From contig BDGG01000002.1 in assembly GCA_001949185.1 (NCBI GenBank), positions 2,556,467-2,620,466 of the forward strand: a stretch of 64,000 nucleotides of DNA, written 5' to 3'. This stretch comes from Ramazzottius varieornatus (Eukaryota > Tardigrada > Eutardigrada > Parachela > Ramazzottiidae). Shown here piece after piece: positions 47,438 to 59,783 of this stretch. The notes beneath the pieces were generated by a model that did no database searches, had not been told where the DNA came from, and worked only from the letters and a program-made list of their open reading frames with translations. The position numbers and the translations under genes were made by a program. Positions within the stretch are counted from its first letter, which is position 1, and each line of letters begins with the position of its first letter.

Positions 47438-48731
47438 TTAAAGTTTAGTTTTAAGGAATTCTTGCTTCGCTTCAGCAGCAAGTTCCCCGTCCGTAAACAG
47501 CCTAACACTCGTCAAAGCCATAGACGTGGCAGCGATAAGGGTCCACCTCTGCGCTTCCTCGCTTCCCGCTAGTTCCTCAAAGTCTTTCGTGTGAATCATC
47601 ACGTTCCGCCCGAGCGAGTACCCGGGATGGATGCTGGGTACGACCAGCGAGACATTGCCCATATCCGTCGAACCATAAATCGGCCTCACATTCTTTGGAC
47701 AAACTACCCCTTCTTCTTCTGAAACCACTTTTTACACTTCTGCCATGGTTTTGTTGTGCACCATGCCACTGTATACGCAATCGGCACCTTCCGGAGGTTG
47801 CCACGGCAGCTGTACACGGCACCCTGTTGCACTGGCTACACCCTCGGCAATGAACGCCAGCTTTTCTCGAAGTTGCCGCACGTCTTCATTTCTTACAGCA
47901 CGTACAGTGTACTTCGACTGGGTAAACTGCGGGATAAAAGTCTTATCCGCCCAAGAACTTTGGCCAACGTCGAGCATGACTCCGTGCGCTCTACAGTCCT
48001 TCCTGAAGTGCTGCCGTAAAGCCGCCACCTGCAATTATCAAGGTTGATAAGCCCAAAACGTTAACGATAGCCGATCGAGTAGTAAACTGAGAAATCATAC
48101 GGCTAACGTTTACCTCGAAATAAACAGCAACTGCTGCGTCCATTGCATTTCCATATTCGTCCGTGGAATGAAAAGAGATGGAACAAACTGCCATTCCCAG
48201 AATGACAGGCTCTAAATCGTTGTTAGCGAAAGGATGGACCATCATAGCAAAGTCAATGTCGTCAAAGGCACCTTCCTGGATCAGTGTGATCCTCCCGGCA
48301 TCGGTTTCTTCAGCTGGTGTCCCCAGCACAACGAGACGTCCTTGAACTTCCTGGTGCTGGCTCAAAACCTCTCGGACGGCAAGAGCTGTGACAATGCCGG
48401 CTTCGGCTATGAGGTTGTGGCCGCAAGCATGACCGATCTCCGGGAGAGCGTCGTACTCGCAGAGGACCGCAATAGTTCGATGGATAGATGGTGAATAATG
48501 TGAGCTGCGAAACTCACCACGAAACGCTGTGGCCATTGATCCATAGCTTTTTTGGACAAGAAGGTTTTGCTGCTCAAGAAAAGTTGTGAGGCGCTCATTG
48601 GCGTAATATTCGTGAAGTCCCAGTTCTGGTTTGGCTCGGAGGTCCTGGCCAATGCTGTTCAGGTCTTCCTTGTAGCGCAACAGGGTGTTTGATACAGTGT
48701 CCTTGAACTTCTGCCCGGCCGAACCAGCCAT
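47438..48731 (-). CDS. PM20D2: M20-family peptidase, PM20D2-like, with one in-frame stop
   Basis: Two exons (48731-48114, 48028-47438) in phase, 403 codons. Metal-site motifs are EYDALPEIGHACGHNLIAEA, PAEETDAGR and, near the end, YGSTDMGNVSLVVPSIHPGY, all typical of PM20D2. The family hydrolyses atypical dipeptides such as beta-alanyl-lysine in the cytosol. A single TAA at 47732-47734 interrupts the frame between NKTMAEV and KVVSEEEG, where relatives carry a tyrosine; the 98 codons after it remain intact and conserved. Possibilities are a young nonsense mutation, a sequencing error or readthrough. If translation stops there, the last catalytic-domain portion is lost. Confidence 0.8.
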
Positions 48732-51041
48732 TCCAACACGTTGAACAGTACGGCGAGTTTGTTATCGGTGCGCTATTCGGCCAGTAGACTTTCTCGGTCT
48801 GGAGAGATCGAACAGAAAAACTAAGTTCGATGAACAAGTGATTTTAAGGAAACGACATGACGGTATATGCTTTTGAAAGAAAATTGTGTCGTACGAAAGC
48901 TTTACAGTTCGTAAAGAGAAATTCGGGAGCGGAAAGGTCTGCACTTTCTCTTGACTGCGGAGTGCATACCAGCAGATTTAATGCTTTTTTTACTGCTCAC
49001 GTTGACCGATTGCGATATTAGTTGCACTTTGCACAGATGGTTTGAACAAACGACAGTTTGGACAAAACGATTGCATTTAGAAAAGTTTAAACATTCAAGA
49101 TTTGCAATTCGCCTCGCGATTCACGAAACGAAGGGGGGCTTCGTTCGTTAATCACGAAGAAAATCACCCGTAGATGTCAAACATGAATGAATTTCCGTCA
49201 GTAGTGCCCTGGCTGGCCCAAAGCACTGGGAAGCATAATCGGTGCCCGGGCAACACAGGGCCTCCACTCCGGACAATCAATCAATCAGATTTGCATTTGA
49301 ACCGGCTCTTTTTTAAATTGGTGGGCTAATTACTGCCGAACAAACCACCATGACCAGCAGCGGTCGTTTGTCCCATCGTTTTCCTCAACCTCGCCCGCGT
49401 TGTGCAACTTCTCAAACCTTCTAGCGAATGCTTTTATAAACTTCGATTTTCAAAATTAATTAGTTCTCGTTCGTTCAAACCATCTGCGCAAAGTGCAACT
49501 TTTCTGTTCGTTCCACATCCAGCTTCCACCAGTCCGCCACCACGATATACTGCCTACATACATACCGTAACTCACAGTCACTCACTTGCGTCAGTTCATG
49601 TAATCTCAGTAAAACACCGTAGCTTACCGTATGCAAAACCATATTGAATCATATAAAACGAGCGAGGATTACGGACATTGAAAGGAACCCAGATGTTTCC
49701 CGAAAGATTATCATTGAACCGTCGAAGTCCAGATAAGCTCAGTCAGCACCTAGTAAGCGAAAATGTTTTAGTCATTTGTAAATCCCATAGCACGTTATTG
49801 GTTGGGCATTCCATCAAATAGAGATCGTAAGAATATAGCCATACCGATGGGTAGGTGGTCCTTCTCGAACCCTGTCAGATGCGAACTAGCGACCTTTTTC
49901 CGCTCCAACTGTTCGTCGACAAACTCTGATTCGAGATATCTCCACAGGACGAGAATCTTAAATTTGCAAAATGGATTTCTGAATGGACAAGCATAGTACC
50001 CGAAAAGTTCCTAAACCTTAATCGGAGTACCTCACTCCTGGCTGCAAACGATAGGCATCGAAGTCATACATGGTATATGCAGGTTTGTAGCTGGCCAGTA
50101 CCTGAGGTGTTCGTCCGCCAAATTTTTTCAGCTTGAGTGAACTGGCGCGAGTTGAAGACCTTCTGTTGGCAAATCGTTGGCCACTCTATTGGCGCTGATT
50201 TCGTCAAGCAGGGAAGCCCCAACCGCGTCTCCCATCGTTTCACTGAGGACCCGTGGAATGGTACATCACACAGTGAACTCCGGCCACTGCTCTGAATTCT
50301 GTTCGCGATAACTGGAAACTTTTTCCCCGTGCCTATTTGATTAACGCAGGAGCTGCGCTTCTCGGGTCTCAAACGAAATTGAAACGATAATTTATTGATA
50401 ACTGAGTCAGTAGGTTTGGGCGACTCGGACCTTTGTGTATGTACGTCATTGAAACACTCCAGGATCACATCAACACAGTTAAGCGTACAGAGAAACGACA
50501 GCAGCTGACATTCCTTACTTGTTGTCTTAGGAAGGTGTTTTTACAGTTATTCGTGCTTTAACCTTGGAAGAACCCTGATTCATGTATCGTCGGCCATAAA
50601 TCCATCTCTCTACAACGTCACCAACCAACGGTCTCACAACGCGGTGATCGCGGTGTTATCGGGGACCAACCCAGCGGCAACACCGGGAATATCAAGAGGT
50701 TGTTCCAGACCGTCATTCGCCTACGGCCAGGTGTGTCGAAATTATACATGTATCATCTGGGACCTTCGCAAGCTGAGTCGACCGGATCGTAGTTCCCAGT
50801 AACGCAGTCCTCCGGGCAAAACACTGATGGCATGCTGCGTGCGCCACTGCGGAAAACAATCGGATCGCCTTTGTGTGCCGAGCTCGTATTTTTGTACTTT
50901 TTGCAGTGAAGTCAGTTTGATGTTTGCTTTGTTTACTTTTAATTAAACATAACAATCATAAGTTGGAATACGGAGACTATGAATTGCAGCTGAGACTGTA
51001 AATTCCAGAGAGCCGAACAGACGAAGGTAACAAAAATTTGG
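48732..51041. other. intergenic, no supported gene
   Basis: About 2.3 kb without convincing genes. A 134-residue minus-strand open frame at 50064-50468 has no recognisable features. Confidence 0.5.
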
Positions 51042-54000
51042 TTACGCTTGCTTTGGTGAATCTATACAAGCTCGTACAGTGCTCCATTTCAGATGTTTCT
51101 GCGTCACATCTTTCGCAAAAAGGTAGTTCTTTTCCACCATATGAATAGCTCGCAGATTATAAGCAGCTCTGAAACTAAACTTATTGAGCGCATCCCTATG
51201 CATGGCTCCCAGCTGCTTCCCAATCAGCGTCCTACTACAGAGGTCCAGGCATTCGGTGTAGAGCTGCGCGGCGTCCGCGCGATCGCCAAACTGTTGTGCG
51301 GCTCTGGCTTTGTTGTACAACACTTCCGGACAGTGTCCTCTCCTCCAGCCGTACTTCTCCAGGAAGACCCTACCGGTGTTGTACAGGGAGAGTCTCTGGG
51401 CGCAGTGGCGCTGACAGGCCAGATTGATGTACAGGATACCCAGGTGAAGAAGAATGTTCCAGGGGACGCTCTTGATGCCTTCCTTGTCCAAACAGACTCG
51501 ATACTACACAAACGAAGCACTATAAAGTGTACTAAAAGCATCGCAAACATAGAAGGAAGCTACAGTGGACCGGGGAACGCCAAAACAGAGGGGCCCTGTG
51601 TCGGGCGGCTCGGCCTGCTGGACGCCTGGGAGAAACTGCCTATAGCGCCCAGAGGCGGATCCGTCCATTCATAGAGGGCACCACTGAAATTACTACGATC
51701 GAATTGCCTACCAGTTCGAGTGCATGTCGGTAGTTGCCCCGTCGAAAAGGGTCATTTGCCATCAAAAGGACGACTTCTCGACAGTAGTCGTGCATCTTGA
51801 TCCACCGCTGGCCCCATTTGGTCAAGCTGGCTCCATACTCGCCATCAGCCACCAACTGGTGGAAAAAGTTCCACTCGGTGACAGACAGCGTAGGCTTGCT
51901 GCTTTCCGTCAGCTTATCCCGGTAGTACCTGGCCACAAATTCGTACTCGCCCCATCTGTAGGTCGCGGTCAGCATGGCAAACTTCAGCGCGTCCACCTGC
52001 AACGGAAAATAAGCGATCAACTTTCAGAGCTTTTCTTACCGCGGAAAACTTTTCGCTGTAACACAAAACCTTGCGTTTCAACGATATCTCGGATAAACGA
52101 TCAACTAAGATAATTTGAAAACTACTTCCGGATGAGAAACATGTTTTTGGACATATTAATATTCCGACAAAAGGGATTCTTGAGCACAGAAGCCAAGAAA
52201 GACAATTTGAAAGACAACCACTTTTTCAACAATTAGTTTGATCCTTTCTTCTCAAGGCTTTCTTCAAGGCAGGTTCCCTAATCTGAATATTATTCCAACA
52301 TTTTCTGTGATGACACATATATACTGTAAATATTCGCTNNNNNNNNNNNNNNNNNNNNNNNNNNNNNNNNNNNNNNNNNNNNNNNNNNGCAGCGAATATT
52401 TGCAGTAATTAAATAATACTAATTTCGGATTACAAATTTTGTATTATTGATGTTTCCTTCGTTTTTGATTTCGGGGAATGTTATACCTTTTCGGGATAAG
52501 GTCGGAAGTCCATAGTGCACAAGGCATAAAACAACAAATCGAAAAAGTCTTGAAGGTTATTCGACTTGAAGGCCAACGTACAGCCTTTGATGATCACATC
52601 CCAAAAGCTTTCCAGCGGTATCTCACTACTGGCAATCGCCGGTGCATACTGCAAAATGTCCTTTACCACACTATCCATCTTCGTGGGAGCATACAACCCC
52701 AACACGTTCTCCTTCTCTCTCGCAAAACGCATCTCATCCTCTGCTTCCAAGTGCTGGAAGGTCGATGCAGCCAGATCGACAGCTAACCTGACTATCTCAC
52801 TCTCATCGGTCTCTTTCAGGAATTCTTCAAAGATTCGCTTTTGAATGATCACCGTACGAGCGGAATTCTCTGGAGTCGTTAGAGAACTTGCTCTGGGGAC
52901 TGGAAGGCCCAAGGAGCGTACTCGAAGGCGAGCAGCGCGGAAACCTGGTCGAAGAGAAACCGCACGGTTGAAGGCGTCCAGGGCGAGCTTGAGCTCGTTC
53001 TGGGCTTCGTATACTTCTCCCAGCTGAAAGTACAATTCTGGACTGCGGAACTCTGGCTGGTTGTGGATCTTCTTCAGGGCAGCCAAGGCTTCCGGGTAGT
53101 ACTTTTGCTCTTTCAGTGCATGGGTATACCGAAGAACCAGCTTGCTTGGCCTGAAAAAGATGGTAATTAACAAACAAGAGTATCACCCGACGCAAAATCG
53201 AGCATACAGACCATGCTTTGAGCATGCATTTCCAGACGATCGAAGCATGTAAATCCAAACACATTCCACGACGGGTACCAAAAATTCGCTTACGGGAATT
53301 CTGCGACGGGGTCAATTTTGCTTTCGATCAGGTGTCTCACAGCATCGTAGTTGCTATATCGTATCATGACGGTACAGACCGCCAGTGTCATGAGGAATGA
53401 ACAGTCCGGAGGTACTTGGACTGAGGGAATGTCTTTGATGTTGACTTCCGGTGAGGCCGTGTTGGGTACTTGGATGAAGCGTCGCTCCAGCAGCAGTGTA
53501 AACGTCTCCATCACTCTGTCGCAGTGAAGAAGACTTTCGACGTACAGTACAAGGAAGTCATAGGGGATGTCGACGTTGTCTTTCTTGCCCAGTTCGTACG
53601 TGGGCTGCATGCACTGCCAGACAAGGTCGGACTTGCCTTGCTCGAAGAGGTCCCTCGCGATGTTCGCGCCCGCTTCAAACGCTTCTTTGTAGTTGCCTGC
53701 TTTGTACTCAAGCTGAAGAAGGAGCCTTTGAAATTTCGGCAGTTTGGGATGCTTCCTCCACTGCGAAGAGATAAAAGCGCGTCAGTTACAGCAGCCGGAA
53801 ATGAAAGCTCCCCTACTCCTCATTCGACCAGATGGCTTGCCAATTAGCGGGTCAATCACGGTACACCACACAGCCCGCCATACAGTAACAAGAAAGGTTT
53901 TCACGAGAAAACCGCCATTCGGATTTTTGAATGGCAAAGCACGCCGACTACAGTACCTGAAGGATGTCGACCAGGCGTCGGAGCATAGGTAAGCTAGCCA

Positions 54001-54508
54001 GGTTGTCTCCCTCCGAAGAAAGCTGGACGTACTTCACCAGTCCACTCAGTAAAGTATCAGCATCGATCCTCTCCGCCAGACGAATATACCGTGCCCACGC
54101 TTCGAGGAAGGTTGGATCGATCTGTACAGCCTTCTTACAGCTTTCGAAAGCGTCGTTGGATCTACCCAGATTCTCATAGCAGTCCGCCATGAAGTTATGG
54201 ACAGGAGCATAGGATTTCGCGGCGAGTGCAATTTCAGCAAAGACAGTCAGTGCTTCTTCATACTTTCCGTCGAGGTAAAGGCTTGTAGCTCGTTGGTAAA
54301 TTGGCTGGAACTTGTCAGGTAAGGTGTGCATCTTTCGACTCTTTCTCTTGTTTGCTCGAGCAGCGCTCTCGGCAGCTGAGACCATACTCCTGGCCGATTC
54401 ATTGTCGATGTTACCGTAGTCATCATCGTCAAATTCCTCAAACAACTCGTCGATGGCGCGCTCCTTCTCTCCCTCCGACTCCATTGCGACGCCTCTTCCT
54501 GCTTTCAT
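51042..54508 (-). CDS. GTF3C3: general transcription factor 3C polypeptide 3 (TFIIIC TPR subunit)
   Basis: Five exons (54508-53957, 53760-53294, 53150-52487, 51996-51712, 51503-51042) join in phase to 809 residues, close to the family size of about 880. The acidic N-terminus DELFEEFDDDDYGN is followed by a basic segment and TPR repeats from YQRATSLYLDGKYEEALTVF. More TPRs follow (FNRAVSLRPGFRAARLRV). The C-terminal block LLHLGILYINLACQRHCAQR to YNKARAAQQFGDRADAAQLY matches the corresponding human region (SFCIGLTFIHMASQK; FYNLGRGLHQLG). The protein bridges A- and B-box binding in TFIIIC and recruits TFIIIB for Pol III transcription. Intron 3 holds a 50-N gap (52339-52388). It lies head-to-head with YKT6. 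Confidence 0.92.
52339..52388. other. assembly gap, 50 Ns, between inverted arms
   Basis: TACTGTAAATATTCGCT immediately before the gap is complementary to AGCGAATATTTGCAGTA after it (one mismatch). The gap is intronic in GTF3C3 and does not affect coding. Confidence 1.
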
Positions 54509-55038
54509 CTACCACAGAGCAGTTTACAGCCCTTACATCCGCTTGAGAAATGAGAATATCCTGGAGTTTCCGGAGTTCGGACAAAAGCAACTGATGAAAG
54601 AATCAAAAATGTCAAGTCTTTTGACATAAATTTTTTCTCTCCAGTCGATGTCCCAATCAAGCCGGTCAATCAATGTATTGACAAGTTGAACTCACCACCA
54701 GCAGTCTTTGGGAAACTTAAATCTAGTCAACACGCATCCGTTCCGCAGCCACAAAGGAACCGAACGAACGGATGATTCATTCAGATGTCTGATCCTCAAT
54801 GACGTAAGCAAGCTTTCGTTGTTATCCGGGTGTCATCACTGACGTCATCGCTACCTTTGGGAACGAAAACAAATCAGTAACCGACTCACTGTGCAGTCAC
54901 TGATCATGATGCAGTCTGCTGATGAATTCTTCTCTTTCTCTTCTTCGGACCATTTCCTGATTTCCCTTCACTAACTTAGTTTTGGAGAGATAGTTCTCCC
55001 AGGGTTGATCTTACTGTTCCACTGATTTTCTTGCAGCG

Positions 55039-56275
55039 ATGAAGCTGTATTCGTTGAGTATCATCTACAAAGGCACCAAGCCAAAAATGCTCAAACAAGC
55101 CACAGATCTGCAGTCATTTGGATTCTTCCAGCGTGGAAGGCGAGTGATACTTTATCTGTTATCTCTCCCACTTGTCATCCCGAGTTTTCTTTTATAGTGT
55201 ACAAGAGTTCATGACGTTCACATCGGAATTGCTCGTGGAAAGGACCCCTGTGGGCTCGAAAGCTCGGATAAAACAAGAAGGTACGCCCGAGTCAATCAAC
55301 AATCAATCTACCACTAATGTCAGTCTTGTTTTTGTGTAACTCGCGCATTGTTCAGTGGATGAGTACGTACTAAAATACTGCGCCACTTGACATAGGTAGT
55401 GCACTCCTCTTAGACCCCATAACTATATCGTGTTCTTTCGTTCCAGATTACATGTGCACGGTCTACGTCAGATCGGATAGCTTGGCAGGAGTTCTCATAT
55501 CGGACCAGGAATATCCCGATCGTGTTGGCTTTACACTCCTCCATAAAGTACGCAGGGGCCAGGAACTTGTCAATATGCAAGGTTTTCCTGTGGGCTGTAG
55601 CTTTGCCGGTTTTAGGTCCTGGACGATTTTGTCAGCAAAATCCCTCAGCAGCAATGGACAACGGGTACCCCTGCGTAAGTTGGTTCTGAATAAACCTTCG
55701 AAATTTTTTCATTCGAAGTTGATGGCCAGAAGTTCAGAACACGGATAAATCCTGATGGACCATGGATGTCAAGATCGTTGCTCTTGCAGAACGATCAGTT
55801 TTTCCGGCTTGGATGAATTCCTTGCGAAGTATCAGGTAAGGTTTCCTTGGGGGAATAGGACTTTTATACTGTATTTTCTTTGTTCATGGGTGCATTCTCA
55901 CAGAATCCGAAAGAGGCGGATGCCTTAACGAAAATTCAGTCTGATCTGGACGATACGAAAGTTATCCTGGTGAGTTCTTCCTTCCATATGGAATTTCCTG
56001 ACCTACCCGCTAATGCTTTTATCAATGGCGCAGCACAACACTATAGAAGCCGTGCTTCAGCGAGGAGAAAAGCTCGACGATCTCGTAGCCAAGTCGGAGG
56101 AGCTCAGCATGAGCTCGAAGGCTTTCTACACCACTGTAAGCGGACATTAATCCCGTTAACGATAGTTTGACTCTGACAGAAAAATCAATGTGTTTGGCTC
56201 GGTCGGCGGGGTACTAATTATGGCTTGGCTCCTTCTCAGGCAAGGAAGACCAACCAGTGCTGCAAATCGTGGTGA
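55039..56275 (+). CDS. YKT6: R-SNARE YKT6
   Basis: Eight exons (55039-55139, 55198-55280, 55447-55547, 55616-55664, 55774-55835, 55904-55969, 56034-56135, 56240-56275) give 199 residues, matching the 198 of vertebrate YKT6. The longin domain starts [16 protein letters not shown] and includes [16 protein letters not shown] and [16 protein letters not shown]. The SNARE helix spans [20 protein letters not shown] and [20 protein letters not shown]. The C-terminus ends NQCCKSW: Cys at -5 and -4 fit double lipidation, but KSW is an unusual CaaX tail. Intron 1 (58 bp) uses a GC donor (AG|GCGAGT). The exon 5 acceptor at 55774 was chosen because only it keeps phase. YKT6 drives ER-Golgi, endosomal and autophagosome fusion. 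Confidence 0.92.
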
Positions 56276-56502
56276 TGGCCCTGTCAGAGCGAAGGGTTTC
56301 CGGCTGTTTCCGGGCTGCGTGCGCTGCCGAATGTTGATCAGGGACCCACGAGATGTGATGAACCTTCTCATGAGACAAGAATTCCACTGATTGTTTTTGC
56401 AAATTAGCCATAGTTTTTTCTCTCTTTTGGAGGTGTTGTTTGTGCAAACAGCAGTGAGAGCAGACTTATCGAAGTACCTGGCGGACTTGTTTAATTGTTT
56501 TT

Positions 56503-56529
56503 ATTGAACTGGAATTTCTCCAGTTCAAT
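56503..56529 (+). repeat. 11-bp perfect hairpin in YKT6 3' region
   Basis: ATTGAACTGGA pairs with TCCAGTTCAAT across a 5-base loop, about 230 bp after the stop codon, probably in the 3' UTR. Significance unknown. Confidence 0.5.
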
Positions 56530-56718
56530 GTGTAACACTAATGCTCACCACAGCTTGTGCATGATTTTTAGCTAGTTTTGAAGATGAAATCTTTTTTTTC
56601 ACGTAAATTTTTCACGATATGGAAATGTATCGGTGCTCGGAGGGTTTGACGGGTGGACGTCAGGGGCCAATTTGCTGCGTAAAATCGTAAGTAAATGAAG
56701 GTTTGACTGGTACTGTCA

Positions 56719-57172
56719 TATAGCAAAGGCCTTTTTCGCGATCATTCAGAGTCTCGCTTTTTTGACGTGAGATTGTAGAGGAAAATTCGCGCTTTGTGGG
56801 GGTATTAGACGACCAGCCTTGACAAGAAATGACTGGGTGGGATGCGCATTCATGCTTACGAACATGCCGCGTGACACATCGTTTGGATTATGGCTCGCCA
56901 GCTGGGATTGCTGGGTATCATAATGTGTCCATGACGTTTCGCGGTACTGCTCGTGAAGAACTGTGATACTGGACCTCGGTCCACTTCTTCGCGTAGCTTT
57001 GTACCCAGATGTTGGACGTGAAATGTGTTACGCCTGTTCGATAGCCCATTGAATTCTCTATGGACAGGCATGAATACCCTCAGTCGGACACTTAAGCGCA
57101 CAAACAGAAAATGCGTCTCCTGCACAATTTCTAAGTCAAATGTGCGAAAGCGCGAAAAAGGCCTTTGCTAAA
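56719..57172. mobile_element. MITE-like element with perfect 20-bp terminal inverted repeats
   Basis: TAGCAAAGGCCTTTTTCGCG at 56721-56740 is exactly complementary to CGCGAAAAAGGCCTTTGCTA at 57151-57170. If the outer TA is the target duplication, the element proper starts GCAAAGGCC and is 446 bp. It lies between YKT6 and the uridine kinase. An 89-residue minus-strand frame inside has no recognised domain. Confidence 0.75.
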
Positions 57173-57509
57173 CGGCGATACTCAACTGTTTTGCGGATCC
57201 GTCAGCCGCTCCCTGTCTGTGTCTTATCGGGCGCTTTCCCCGCCCCCTCAGTGAGACGAGCGGGATGAATCAGCCTGCGGCGAGTCGGCGACCGTTCGCG
57301 AATGAAACTGGCTTTGATTTCGCAAGCACGCCAGCGTCAGCGTCAGCGTCACACTTGATTTTAGTCGTCTGTCTGCTTTGCTCATGAGCAGTAAGGTCAG
57401 ACCGTTGTCCATGTCTGGGTACTTCAGACTATAGCCCAGCGCTTCCAGGTGGTTTTCACAGGTTCCGCTGTGTCAACTAGCCTTTCTCCGTGGTCGTGGG
57501 GAGCAGATA

Positions 57510-59350
57510 ATGACCAATTTGCTCCATTCCGAAGCGGAAATGCCGGTGGCTCTCAACCAGCCCCTATCCGTCTTGACGCGTCGGCCACCACGAAGCGAAG
57601 CGTACACCAATGGCTCGTCTTCCAGCAATGGTGTCGGTGACTACAGGAGCAACGGCCATTCTCGCATCCTGGAGAATCGAGAATCTCCCAGCCGGAACCC
57701 GTGGCAGCCCTTTTTGATCGGCGTGGCAGGAGGCACCGCATCGGGCAAAGTAAGCAGATTTTAATCCATTGATTTAGTGAATGGCGATGTCAGCGACCGC
57801 AATCTGGTGAATCAATCAATCTAAGATAAGGGGATGTGACGCCACTCACGGAACTGAGTTCAGCAGCGTCAGCAGCATGTCTCGTACCCAGCTTTCTACT
57901 TCCGTGAACTGCGCCAGATTGCGCAGCGTTCAGCCGTAGACTGCTACCTCTCTCCACCCACACGTTGTTTAAGGATTCATGACTTCGGAGGAGAAACGTT
58001 AGACGAAATATGAGGATATTTTTAGCTGAGAAAATATCCATATCTCTTGGTCCAAGGGGCAAATTCCAGATTGCACCATGTGCAAAGCGAAAACGGAACG
58101 GACGCTGCGTTCAGGACCTTGAGGCGTAGATCCTACAGGCTTGCTCGCCCTGACGGAAGCGTAGGGGTTAGGCTGTTCTGCGGAAGCGAGCGTGCTGCTG
58201 TTACGAAATTTTCTCATTGCAAAAATGAAAGGGTATCAGGTGCATGATGGAATGCGGGTGTGCATTGGGTGACGTACCTTTGATGCAGGTGCATGTCGCC
58301 AGCATGAAACATTTTTCTGGTTCGTTCACCCAGTAACCTCGAGACGTGTTGACTGTCCGATAACAAGGCCGTCATGGCTATTCATATGCTATTCTCTGCT
58401 TTTTCACAGACATCGGTATGTCACAAGATCATGTGTAAACTGGGCCAGGACTGTCTACCTCATCCGGAGCGGCGAGTGGTGACCATCAGCTCGGACAGTT
58501 TCTACCGCGTCCTGACGGAAGATGAGCGTCAAAGAGCCAGGCTGGGGGAATTCAACTTTGATCACCCCGGTAAGCTCGATGCTAACCAGTAACAGAACTC
58601 GCTGTAACGGTTCTGTAACTGTGTGTAGATGCCCTGGACTTTCAGCTGATCCTGGACACGATGAACGCACTGCTGGACTCTCAAGTGGCGCGCATTCCTG
58701 TCTATGACTTTGTCACGCATACGCGCCTCCCAAATGAATACATCCACGTCTACCCAGCCGATGTCATTCTGTTCGAAGGCATTCTGGTTTTCTACTTCCC
58801 CGAACTGCGAAACTTGTTCAAGTTGAAGCTGTTTGTCGATATGGACGCGGATACTCGTCTGGCGCGTCGTGGTAAGTTTCTCAATTCAGGGCCGTGCCGC
58901 AACGTTGAGAGCGGAAGTTCTGGCTTCTTTGAATAAATTTAGACCCCGGACCTGTCCTTCCACGTTGGTAATCTTCTTTTAGTGATACGGGACTTGAAAG
59001 AGCGTGGCCGAGAGCTGAACTCGACGATACACCAGTACACACTGTTTGTCAAGCCAGCTTTTGAGGAGTTTTGCCAGCCGACCAAGAAGTACGCTGATGT
59101 GATAATTCCTCGTGGCGCCGAGAACGATGTGGCGATCAACTTAATTGTCCAACACATCAAGGAGCACTTGCTGCCCATGGCTTCGGAGAACGGCAGCCCA
59201 CGACGATCGATGCAGGACGATTCGAACCAGCCACTGACTAACGGCGTCCACAAGATGGGCGAGAACGGATTGAATGGCCACGATGAAGCGGAACGGCTAA
59301 CCAATGGTCTTGCTAGAGCGGAACGGTCAACGAATGGGCGCTACGCTTGA
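57510..59350 (+). CDS. UCK: uridine-cytidine kinase
   Basis: Four exons (57510-57749, 58410-58569, 58629-58871, 58983-59350) give 336 residues. A variable 65-residue N-terminus precedes the P-loop [13 protein letters not shown]. Then come [58 protein letters not shown], the lid region [14 protein letters not shown] and [20 protein letters not shown], all diagnostic of UCK1/2. The enzyme phosphorylates uridine and cytidine with ATP in pyrimidine salvage in the cytosol. The C-terminal tail is enriched in short NG-containing repeats ([30 protein letters not shown]) and probably disordered. An alternative ATG at 57540 (MPVALNQ) is possible. Confidence 0.95.
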
Positions 59351-59777
59351 AAGACCCGTTTTAGTACTCTGACCACTGATGTGCTGCTGAACCGCTCATA
59401 ACCGAATTGATTATCAATCAACTCAGCAATGGCCTGTTCAGCAGCTCATCAGTGACCTCGACTAGAAATGAACTAGGAATGAAAAATCTTCCGCTTGTCT
59501 TTTATACACTTTTGTTGGCTGGGAATTGTGCTTTGTTCAACTCTGTTGACTTTTGGAGATTCTTGGGTTGGTATTTGATGGACCTTTGTTTTGATGGACT
59601 GCACAAAGTGTAAGACTGGAGTTGCCGGGAAGTTTGAAGAAGTCGTTCTCTCGGGGCATGATTAATACAGCGAGTGTTCTAACTTGCGTTATCAGGCTAC
59701 TACTGTTGCTCATTTTTCCTTATTCATTACCTGCTCTAATTTATGTACTCTCTCAACTGTGGACCAGAAATCGACTG

Positions 59778-59783
59778 AATAAA
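59778..59783 (+). promoter_or_regulatory. AATAAA polyadenylation signal for UCK
   Basis: Canonical hexamer about 430 bp after the UCK stop codon, on the coding strand. Confidence 0.5.

Noticed and set aside
47714-47733. A 19-bp intron that would remove the PM20D2 stop codon
   Set aside because: It begins GT and ends AG but is too short to splice, and removing it shifts the frame into another stop.
50064-50468. 134-residue minus-strand open frame
   Set aside because: No domain, signal peptide, splice partners or coding-like codon bias.
51505-51711. Open frames in the GTF3C3 3' region
   Set aside because: The stretch is a phase-0 intron; joining the exons on either side restores the family alignment, so there is no frameshift.
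58683-58695. AAGTGGCGCGC match within UCK
   Set aside because: It is coding sequence for SQVARIP in exon 3 and has no inverted partner arm.
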